Of a stretch of 8,913 bases of DNA, positions 1-5,304 are shown in pieces. Under the pieces are notes generated by a model. That model was given only the letters and a program-made list of their open reading frames with translations, had not been told where the DNA came from and did no database searches. Position 1 is the first letter of the stretch. Each line of letters begins with the position of its first letter. Source of the DNA: Lachnoclostridium sp. UBA6475 (GTDB lineage Bacteria > Bacillota > Clostridia > Lachnospirales > Lachnospiraceae); the NCBI GenBank assembly GCA_002435545.1, contig DJNB01000226.1, positions 7,255 to 16,167 on the forward strand. Direction: 5' to 3'. The position numbers and the translations under genes are program-made.

Positions 1-23
1 CCGCTTGCTTCTTTTTTCTGTCT

Positions 24-380
24 TTATATCACGGTTTTGATTACGGATAAGATCTGGTCTGGTTCAAATGGTTTTTGGATAAATTCGGATGCTCCGAGTT
101 TGATCGCTTCTACCATTTTTGATTTTTGTCCTGCGGCGGTTACCATGATAACTTTTGCAGAACTGTCTAATTCAATGATTTTTTTCAGAGAACCAAGTCC
201 GTCTAATACAGGCATTGTGATATCCAATGTAACCAGGTCCGGTTTTAGTTCGATGTATTTTTCGTAGCCGGTTTGTCCGTCGCCTGCTTCTCCGATGATT
301 TCATAACCATTCTCGGTGAGAATGTTGCGTAATATCTTTCGGGATGTACGGGAATCATCCACAATTAAAACTGTTGCCAT
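24..380 (-). CDS. Single-domain CheY-like response regulator
   Basis: A 118-residue stand-alone receiver domain with no output domain. All phosphorylation-site residues are visible: the acidic pair D8-D9, phospho-acceptor D53 (in LVTLDITMP), T81 (in IMVTAAGQ) and K103 (in IQKPF). The stretch TAAGQKSKMVEAIKLGASEF resembles CheY proteins of the Thermotoga/Bacillus type, which act by protein-protein contact and are dephosphorylated by CheC/CheX-family enzymes. The ATG at 380 is chosen because GAGGGAGG (390-397) lies 9 nt upstream; a TTG at 389 would touch the ribosome binding site. The gene lies 37 nt downstream of the CheX-like gene on the same strand, so the two are probably co-transcribed and the receiver is the likely substrate of that phosphatase. 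It may control chemotaxis, but no flagellar or kinase gene is in view, so the output is unknown. Confidence 0.93.
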   Translation of the reverse strand: MATVLIVDDSRTSRKILRNILTENGYEIIGEAGDGQTGYEKYIELKPDLVTLDITMPVLDGLGSLKKIIELDSSAKVIMVTAAGQKSKMVEAIKLGASEFIQKPFEPDQILSVIKTVI

Positions 381-417
381 ATAAAACAACCTCCCTCTTG
401 ATCATTATTTTCTTATA

Positions 418-1284
418 TTACATCTTAACCAGTAAATCTACTTTTTTGCCGGTGATGTAGAGTGGAAGTACATAAAATTCTGTAGTTTCTTTTAAGGAAC
501 CGTCAAAATGGAATTCTGGAGGAAGCATATCGATCACAACTTCCTTATAACTTAACTCCGTGGCATACAAGCCATTGATGCAGTTTGTGAATTCACAGAC
601 AGAATCCAAAGCGTCTTCGTCCGGCTTTTCAAAATATTCACCGGCATATCCATCAGCAATTGTGAGGATGGCGTTGTCATCACTGGCAAAACCAAGAAAT
701 CCATCGTATGCACCGGTGGTTTTCTGGCAAGCTATGTACTTGGCAGAATACTCTGTTACTTTTTTTGCTTCGCCAATGCGAATGTAAGAACTGACAAAAC
801 GAACAATATTTCGCAAAACTAAGCCCATCATATCAAGAACGGCTTCCTCATCTGTATTGACAAAAGTTGGAAGCAAACGTTCAAAGTCTCCGTATTTGAT
901 AGCGTCAATTGCGCTGTTGGTAAGACCTTCCTCTTTTTGAAATGCATCTAAATTTTCCTGAATCTCATCGCGGTTCATAACATGATTTTCTTCTAATGCC
1001 TGAACGAAAATTAAATATGGATTTCCCTGCAATTGTAATAAATGAGAAATATCGGCATCGGTCAAATAGCCTTTCTCAACAGCAAGATCACCAAAACGTT
1101 TATCGCTCTGCATCTGAAGATGATTCAATTCATCTGCCTGTTTGCGTGTAAGCAACCCTTCAGATTCTGCAATCAGCCCCAATTTAACACGATTTGCACG
1201 CATATATTCCATACATGAGATGAACTGCTCATTGGTTATCTTTTGTTTGTTCAAAAGATAATTTCCAAAAAACTGACTAAACAT
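418..1284 (-). CDS. CheX/CheC-type phosphatase-domain protein with four N-terminal 29-residue repeats
   Basis: A 288-residue protein. Residues about 140-288 look like a CheX domain, the family that dephosphorylates CheY-P. They carry the D-x3-E-x2-N motif of CheC/CheX/FliY phosphatases (D227, E231, N234) and a proline 22 residues further on (P256). E231/N234 match the ExxN pair known in Thermotoga CheX. Residues 5-116 are four 29-residue repeats with landmarks G7/G36/G65/V94 and T17/T46/T75/N104; repeats two and three resemble the MshEN cyclic-di-GMP-binding motif. No membrane segment is seen. The start is the ATG at 1284, preceded by GGAAAGGAGAAGG; an in-frame ATG at 1356 has no ribosome binding site. 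At 288 residues it is about twice the length of a plain CheX (about 155). The receiver gene follows 37 nt downstream. The CheX assignment is by motif and context; sequence similarity to known CheX is modest. Confidence 0.8.
   Translation of the reverse strand: MFSQFFGNYLLNKQKITNEQFISCMEYMRANRVKLGLIAESEGLLTRKQADELNHLQMQSDKRFGDLAVEKGYLTDADISHLLQLQGNPYLIFVQALEENHVMNRDEIQENLDAFQKEEGLTNSAIDAIKYGDFERLLPTFVNTDEEAVLDMMGLVLRNIVRFVSSYIRIGEAKKVTEYSAKYIACQKTTGAYDGFLGFASDDNAILTIADGYAGEYFEKPDEDALDSVCEFTNCINGLYATELSYKEVVIDMLPPEFHFDGSLKETTEFYVLPLYITGKKVDLLVKM
937..1272 (-). repeat. Four tandem 29-residue protein repeats in the CheX-like gene
   Basis: The repeats cover residues 5-116 of the CheX-like protein. 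They start at residues 5 (FFGNYLL), 34 (KLGLIAESEG), 63 (RFGDLAVEKG) and 92 (IFVQALEENH). The register is exact: G7/G36/G65/V94; I16-T17/L45-T46/L74-T75/M103-N104; F21/A50/I79/I108; M28/Q57/Q86/F115. The fourth copy is the most degenerate. The DNA is not obviously repetitive, so the duplication is old. Confidence 0.75.
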
Positions 1285-1338
1285 AATCCTTCTCCTTTCC
1301 GGATATAAAATTTTTTGTAACGATTCCTTAATCTCCGA

Positions 1339-1349
1339 ACGGTGACCGT
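1339..1349. promoter_or_regulatory. 11-bp perfect palindrome in the CheX-like gene leader
   Basis: ACGGT-G-ACCGT lies between the divergent -10 region and the CheX-like start codon, on the leader RNA of that gene. It could be an operator half-turn or a small stem. There is only one copy in the window, so the function is uncertain. Confidence 0.3.
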
Positions 1350-1396
1350 GAATCATTATGATTTTCTAAATATTTATTTTGCAGATCAGATTTCTC

Positions 1397-1423
1397 TTGT
1401 AAAAATCCTAAAAATATTATACT
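1397..1423 (+). promoter_or_regulatory. Probable sigma-A promoter of aroC
   Basis: TTGTAA (1397-1402) and TATACT (1418-1423) with a 15-nt spacer; an alternative -10 is TACTAT (1420-1425) with a 17-nt spacer. The leader to the aroC ATG would be about 55 nt. The element overlaps the -10 of the divergent promoter. Confidence 0.5.
1416..1421 (-). promoter_or_regulatory. Probable -10 element of the CheX-like/receiver operon
   Basis: A perfect TATAAT on the minus strand about 130 nt upstream of the CheX-like start. No good -35 is seen at 16-18 nt (best TTTCTT), so the promoter may be weak or need an activator. It overlaps the aroC -10. Confidence 0.4.
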
Positions 1424-1483
1424 ATAGATTTTGAAAAAAAGAAAGTTTTTTCGACAAAAAAGAAATAAAAAAGGAGAATATAA

Positions 1484-2584
1484 ATGGCAGGATCAACATG
1501 GGGCGAGATATTTCGTGTTTCAACGTGGGGAGAATCCCATGGAAAGGGACTTGGAGTAGTCGTAGACGGGTGCCCGGCAGGACTTCCCCTTACGGAGGAA
1601 GAAATTCAGCAGTATCTGGATAAACGCAAACCGGGAGAGACAAGATATTCCACGCCGAGAAAAGAAGGAGACAAAGTGGAAATTATGTCTGGCCTGTTCG
1701 AGGGAAAGACGACAGGAACACCGATTTCCCTTATGGTTTTAAATACTTCGCAGAAATCAAAAGATTATTCAGACATTGCACATATTTACCGCCCCGGTCA
1801 TGCGGATTATACCTTTGATCAAAAATATGGATTCCGGGATTACCGCGGCGGCGGGAGATCTTCGGGACGAGAGACGATTGGCAGGGTTGCCGCCGGTGCG
1901 ATCGCAATGAAGATATTGAAAGAAATGGGTATCGAAGTAAGGGCTTATGTCACAAAGATCGGGCCTGTTGTGGCAGATGCTGGAAAGATAAATTACGATA
2001 ATATTGAGAAAAGTCCATTGCGTATGCCGGATCTGGAAGCGTCTGCAAAAGCAGAGGAATTTTTGGAGCAGCAGATGCAGCAGAAAAATTCGGCAGGTGG
2101 TATTATCGAATGTGTCGTAAAAGGAATACCGGCAGGTGTCGGAGAACCAGTATTTGGTAAATTGGATGCGGCACTGGCACAGGCAGTTATGTCGATCGGA
2201 GCAGTGAAAGGCGTAGAGATCGGCGATGGATTTCAGGTGGCAGATGCAACCGGCAAGACCAATAATGATGCATTTTGCAGGGAAGAAAAAGGCATTGGAA
2301 AACAGACCAATCATGCCGGCGGGATTCTGGGCGGCATGAGCGACGGCAGTGATATCGTGCTGCGCGCCGCATTTAAACCAACGCCATCGATTTTTTCGCT
2401 GCAGCAGACCGTGAATGAGGAAGGCGAAGAGGTGACAGTGCAGATCCGGGGACGGCATGATCCGATCATTGTGCCGCGTGCGGTTGTTGTGGTAGAAGCA
2501 ATGACGGCGCTGACAATTATTGACAAAATGTTTGTGGGTATGACGTCACGTCTTGACCGCATTAAAGAATTTTACGAGCGCTGA
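1484..2584 (+). CDS. aroC: Chorismate synthase
   Basis: Converts 5-enolpyruvylshikimate-3-phosphate to chorismate, the last step of the shikimate pathway, in the cytosol, using reduced FMN. The 366-residue length is normal for the bacterial enzyme. Family motifs are all present: GESHG (16-20), DKRKPG (46-51) followed by RYSTPRKEGD, a conserved block from R103 to T131 containing H106 and RGGGRSS, RHDPIIVPRA near residues 323-332, and a C-terminal GMTSRLDRI (352-360). The start ATG is preceded by AAGGAG. It has its own probable promoter and is transcribed away from the signalling pair. No other aromatic pathway gene is adjacent. The next gene, a 40-residue ORF, begins 63 nt downstream without an intervening terminator, so the two are probably one transcript ending at 2778-2809. 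Confidence 0.98.
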   Translation: MAGSTWGEIFRVSTWGESHGKGLGVVVDGCPAGLPLTEEEIQQYLDKRKPGETRYSTPRKEGDKVEIMSGLFEGKTTGTPISLMVLNTSQKSKDYSDIAHIYRPGHADYTFDQKYGFRDYRGGGRSSGRETIGRVAAGAIAMKILKEMGIEVRAYVTKIGPVVADAGKINYDNIEKSPLRMPDLEASAKAEEFLEQQMQQKNSAGGIIECVVKGIPAGVGEPVFGKLDAALAQAVMSIGAVKGVEIGDGFQVADATGKTNNDAFCREEKGIGKQTNHAGGILGGMSDGSDIVLRAAFKPTPSIFSLQQTVNEEGEEVTVQIRGRHDPIIVPRAVVVVEAMTALTIIDKMFVGMTSRLDRIKEFYER

Positions 2585-2647
2585 TGCCGCACGCATTTTA
2601 TTTTTTCTTCATAGGATAAAATAAAGTTCAAAATGAGGGAGGATCCT

Positions 2648-2770
2648 ATGAACGAAAAAAAGGAAGAAAAAGAGCAGTCGGAATATATCGAAGACGAGAC
2701 GAGTGTCTATGAAGTGGATTTAGAGTGTTTGAAGGGGCGGTGCGCGCCGGGAGAACAACAAAACGAATAA
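2648..2770 (+). CDS. Small acidic 40-residue protein, unknown function
   Basis: An ATG-to-TAA reading frame of 40 codons, preceded by an excellent ribosome binding site GAGGGAGG (2635-2642) at 5-nt spacing and followed 7 nt after its stop by a strong hairpin terminator. The protein starts with a very charged stretch (MNEKKEEKEQSEYIEDE), then a more structured-looking VYEVDLECLKGRCAPGE containing two cysteines, C27 and C32, in a C-x4-C arrangement. There is no signal peptide or membrane segment. The ribosome binding site and its place just before the terminator argue that it is translated. I do not recognise the family; a short metal-binding or regulatory peptide is possible but not shown. Confidence 0.65.
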   Translation: MNEKKEEKEQSEYIEDETSVYEVDLECLKGRCAPGEQQNE

Positions 2771-2777
2771 AAGAGAA

Positions 2778-2809
2778 GAGGTGCCGCAGGAATGCAGCAC
2801 CTCCTTTTT
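2778..2809 (+). terminator. Intrinsic terminator after aroC and the small ORF
   Basis: Stem GAGGTGC (2778-2784) pairs with GCACCTC (2797-2803). An inner GCA/TGC closes a GGAA loop with one C/A mismatch, and CTTTTT follows. On the other strand it is followed by the weaker TTCTCTTTTATT, so it may also stop the convergent gene ending at 2824. Confidence 0.88.
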
Positions 2810-2823
2810 AGAGAGAAAAAGAA

Positions 2824-3048
2824 TTAGCAGAAACCACCGAATCCGCCGAAACCATTATTGCCACCGCAGCAGCAGAGCAAAAGCAGGATCCAGATAATGC
2901 AGCTGCAGTCACTGCCGTTGCCGAATCCATTGTTTCCTCCACAGCAGGATGTCAAGAGAAGGATGATGATGATCCATGTGCAGCAGCTGTTGTTTCCTTC
3001 ATTGCAGGAGCATCCGCCGCCACAGTTTGTTGCTGATAAATCACTCAT
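2824..3048 (-). CDS. Cys/Gly-rich small protein, chorion class high-cysteine HCB protein 13 type
   Basis: A 74-residue protein with 13 cysteines and 16 glycines. It has two similar modules: a Cys-rich lead, a hydrophobic run of about 8-9 residues (WIIIILLL at 25-32; IIWILLLL at 51-58), then the identical tail CCGGNNGFG (35-43 and 60-68). The ending is glycine/phenylalanine-rich with a terminal cysteine. Small proteins of this composition are common in Lachnospiraceae and are annotated as chorion class high-cysteine HCB protein 13; their role is unknown, with envelope or spore-layer material a reasonable guess. The hydrophobic runs are too short for ordinary membrane spans. AGGAGG lies 8 nt upstream of the ATG at 3048. 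It is a lone gene, converging on the aroC unit and divergent from the GH3-like lipoprotein gene. Confidence 0.8.
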   Translation of the reverse strand: MSDLSATNCGGGCSCNEGNNSCCTWIIIILLLTSCCGGNNGFGNGSDCSCIIWILLLLCCCGGNNGFGGFGGFC

Positions 3049-3082
3049 GTTTGGTGCCTCCTAAATTGTTTTACAGTATCAT

Positions 3083-3112
3083 TTTATGTAGGAGGGCTTG
3101 CCTTGTTACCAA
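3083..3112 (-). promoter_or_regulatory. Possible promoter of the Cys/Gly-rich gene
   Basis: TTGGTA (3107-3112) and CATAAA (3083-3088) with an 18-nt spacer on the minus strand, about 35 nt upstream of the start codon. Each hexamer matches consensus at four of six positions. A sporulation sigma factor could be used instead. Confidence 0.3.
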
Positions 3113-3126
3113 AAATTTGATATAAT
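3098..3126 (+). promoter_or_regulatory. Sigma-A promoter of the GH3-like lipoprotein gene and perhaps the pur genes
   Basis: TTGCCT (3098-3103), a 17-nt spacer and a perfect TATAAT (3121-3126). Transcription should start near 3133, which excludes the upstream in-frame ATG at 3129 and supports the start at 3168. There is no terminator before purC, so this promoter may drive the whole 3168-8267 unit. Confidence 0.75.
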
Positions 3127-3167
3127 ACATGCGGGTGCGTAGATTATTCAAAACTGAGGAGAAGGAA

Positions 3168-4532
3168 ATGAAACGGATCTTGAGTATTTTTTTGGCATTG
3201 TGTCTGTGTGTCACCATGTGTGGATGCAGTTTTCAAAAGAAAAAGAGCAGTGCCATATCCGGAAATGCAGATGCGGAACTGGATGAAGAAGAAGTTCTGG
3301 AGCAGGCCGGAAAAATCTTAAAAAAAATGACACTCGATGAAAAAATTGGCCAGATGATCCTTGTGGATCTCAATGAACTGTCGGAAGACGGAAAACCGGT
3401 TACCAAATTGACAAAAAAGATAAAAGAGAAAATAGAAAAAAATCATATTGGCGGCGTACTGCTTGATAATTCCAATGTGGAGAGTGTAGAGCAGATCAAA
3501 AAACTGACACAGGATCTGCAGTCAATCGAGGGGATTGCCCTTTACATCGGAACCGAGGAAGAAGGGGGAGGAACCCGTTCGATCGCAGTCAATAACAAAG
3601 AGATTGATGGAACCGGATATGTGAGTCCGGCGGACATGGGGAAAAATATGTCAGAAGATCAGTTGGAAGATACCGGAGTCATGATTGCAAAAGAATTGAA
3701 AAATCTTGGATTCAATCTCAATCTGGCACCTTGCGCTGATGTGTGGAAAGTGGAAAATATTGGAAAGATTTCCTGGGATGAAATTCGTAATCTTGCTATG
3801 CAGGAGGCCGGCCCGGCACCTGTAGAGCCTAAGATAAAAAAGAAGATGTCAAAAAAGAAAGCAAAAAAATTGAAACAAGAGTATGAGAAAAAGCGCGCTT
3901 CTTATGAGAAGAAAGTGAAAGCATACATTGACCGGTATACGGTGAACGATGCGAATCAGTCCTGCTTTTCCTCGGAGGAAGGGATTGTAAGTACAGCGAC
4001 AGAAGCGATGGTTACCGGGATGAAAAGCCAGGGGATCGCGACAGCGGTCAAAACATTTCCGGGGATTGCGCCGGTGGCGAGATATCACCAGCTCATACCG
4101 TGCCAGATTACGACGGGGCTATCCAAACTCCGGAGAGAAAACTTTTCGACATTTTCGTCTGCAATTGATGCAGGAACCAATATGATGATGGCAGGACATG
4201 TGTGGCTGACAAAAATTGACAAAGATTTTCCGGTATCTCTGTCACAGACCATTTTGTCCGATGTGGTTCGGAAAGAACTCGGTTTTGAAGGGGTTGTGTT
4301 TACCGAAGCATTGAATGTGCCGGTTATTACCAATCAGTATTCACCGGAAGAAGCAGAGTTGAAAGCCGTGATCGCCGGAGCCGATATGCTTTATAATCCG
4401 GTAGACGTGGAAGACGCTGTGTTCCATATATCACGCGCTGTAATGTTTGGAGACATCGACAAAAAACAGATCAATCAGGCGGTGCTTCGTATTCTTCAGG
4501 ATAAAATCCAACAAGGGATTTATCATAAATAA
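3168..4532 (+). CDS. GH3-like (NagZ/YbbD-fold) lipoprotein, probably catalytically inactive
   Basis: A 454-residue exported lipoprotein. The first 19 residues form a signal peptide (MKRILSIFLALCLCVTM), with C20 as the lipid-modified cysteine; the lipobox MCGC is imperfect. The GH3 N-terminal domain is recognisable: MTLDEKIGQM (54-63), IGGVLLDNSN, TEEEGGGTR (129-137), LGFNLNLAPCADV (180-192), KTFPG (295-299), MMAGHVWL, and LGFEGVVFTEALN (371-383). Active GH3 enzymes have D(Q)EGG, FPGHG followed by DSH, and a nucleophile Asp in the last motif. Here these read TEEEGG, FPGIA followed by RYH, and E380. A Lys-rich, probably helical insertion lies at about 219-253. It is therefore probably a binding or structural relative of beta-N-acetylhexosaminidases on the outer face of the membrane. 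The start ATG follows GAGGAGAAGG and lies downstream of the predicted transcription start. purC begins 43 nt further on. Confidence 0.85.
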   Translation: MKRILSIFLALCLCVTMCGCSFQKKKSSAISGNADAELDEEEVLEQAGKILKKMTLDEKIGQMILVDLNELSEDGKPVTKLTKKIKEKIEKNHIGGVLLDNSNVESVEQIKKLTQDLQSIEGIALYIGTEEEGGGTRSIAVNNKEIDGTGYVSPADMGKNMSEDQLEDTGVMIAKELKNLGFNLNLAPCADVWKVENIGKISWDEIRNLAMQEAGPAPVEPKIKKKMSKKKAKKLKQEYEKKRASYEKKVKAYIDRYTVNDANQSCFSSEEGIVSTATEAMVTGMKSQGIATAVKTFPGIAPVARYHQLIPCQITTGLSKLRRENFSTFSSAIDAGTNMMMAGHVWLTKIDKDFPVSLSQTILSDVVRKELGFEGVVFTEALNVPVITNQYSPEEAELKAVIAGADMLYNPVDVEDAVFHISRAVMFGDIDKKQINQAVLRILQDKIQQGIYHK

Positions 4533-4560
4533 TAACCAATCAGTTACGCGAAAGCGGCAA

Positions 4561-4566
4561 AGGAGG
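4561..4566 (+). promoter_or_regulatory. Ribosome binding site that fixes the purC GTG start
   Basis: AGGAGG lies 9 nt before GTG at 4576. The next in-frame ATG at 4591 would be 24 nt away, too far. The GTG start also restores the usual PurC N-terminus (MEKKEMLYEGKAKK). Confidence 0.85.
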
Positions 4567-4575
4567 ACAAAAAAA

Positions 4576-5289
4576 GTGGAAAAGAAAGAGATGCTCTATG
4601 AAGGAAAAGCAAAAAAAGTTTATGCAACAGATGTAGAAGACGTATATATCGTTGACTACAAAGATGATGCAACCGCATTTAATGGCGAGAAAAAAGGAAC
4701 GATTGTTGGAAAAGGTGTGATCAACAACCGTATGACAAACTTCTTATTCCAGAAATTGGAAAAAGCAGGCGTTCCTACTCATTTTGTAGAAGAACTTAGT
4801 GATCGTGAAACCGCTGTTAAAAAAGTTAAAATTATCCCACTTGAGGTAATTGTCCGTAATACAGCAGCCGGAAGTTTTTCCAAACGCCTTGGTATCGAGG
4901 AAGGAAAGAAACTTCTCTGCCCTACATTGGAATTTAGTTACAAAGATGATGCGTTGGGAGATCCACTCATCAACGATTATTTTGCAAAAGCAATCGGCAT
5001 TGCAACACAGGAAGATATTGATACAATTACAAAATATGCCTTTATGGTAAATGATTTCCTTTGCGATTTCTTTAAAGACTGCGGTATCGAATTGATCGAC
5101 TTCAAGATCGAATTTGGTAAGACAACCGATGGAACGATCATCCTGGCAGATGAAATTTCTCCGGATACTTGTCGTTTCTGGGATATCAAAACCAGAGAAA
5201 AATTGGATAAAGACCGTTTCCGCCGCGATCTTGGTGGCGTAGAAGACGCTTACAATGAAGTGGCAAAACGAATTGGTTTGACAAAATAA
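4576..5289 (+). CDS. purC: Phosphoribosylaminoimidazole-succinocarboxamide synthase (SAICAR synthetase)
   Basis: ATP-dependent joining of CAIR and aspartate to give SAICAR in de novo purine synthesis; cytosolic. With the GTG start the protein has 237 residues, the normal bacterial length. Visible family signatures are LYEGKAKKVY near the N-terminus (nucleotide-binding loop), IIPLEVIVRNTAAGS (86-100), LIDFKIEFG (173-181) and ADEISPDTCRFWD (191-203). The gene sits 43 nt after the GH3-like lipoprotein gene and 15 nt before purF, so it is part of one transcript. Only a trivial 3-bp CGC-GAAA-GCG hairpin lies upstream, and I see no purine riboswitch or clear independent promoter. Confidence 0.98.
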   Translation: MEKKEMLYEGKAKKVYATDVEDVYIVDYKDDATAFNGEKKGTIVGKGVINNRMTNFLFQKLEKAGVPTHFVEELSDRETAVKKVKIIPLEVIVRNTAAGSFSKRLGIEEGKKLLCPTLEFSYKDDALGDPLINDYFAKAIGIATQEDIDTITKYAFMVNDFLCDFFKDCGIELIDFKIEFGKTTDGTIILADEISPDTCRFWDIKTREKLDKDRFRRDLGGVEDAYNEVAKRIGLTK

Positions 5290-5304
5290 GGAAAGGACAG
5301 GCAG

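Noticed and set aside
1285..1356. N-terminal extension of the CheX-like protein to an ATG at 1356
   Set aside because: No ribosome binding site precedes 1356, whereas GGAAAGGAGAAGG precedes the ATG at 1284; the extension also contains the leader palindrome.
1769..2458. 229-residue minus-strand frame inside aroC
   Set aside because: Antisense shadow of a well-conserved gene; its composition (many Cys, His, Phe) is not protein-like and no start signal is seen.
2594..2628. AT-only inverted repeat after aroC (TTTATTTT / AAAATAAA)
   Set aside because: It lacks a GC-rich stem, and the following small ORF has its own terminator, so it is probably chance in AT-rich DNA.
3129..3167. Upstream ATG for the GH3-like lipoprotein
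   Set aside because: It lies 2 nt after the TATAAT at 3121-3126, ahead of the predicted transcription start, and would spoil the signal peptide.
4547..4556. CGC-GAAA-GCG mini-hairpin before purC as a regulatory element or riboswitch
   Set aside because: Only three base pairs, with no surrounding conserved riboswitch structure visible.
4447..4575. Longer PurC reading frame overlapping the GH3-like gene
   Set aside because: The overlap is out of frame with the lipoprotein gene and has no PurC homology; GTG at 4576 has AGGAGG and gives a normal N-terminus.
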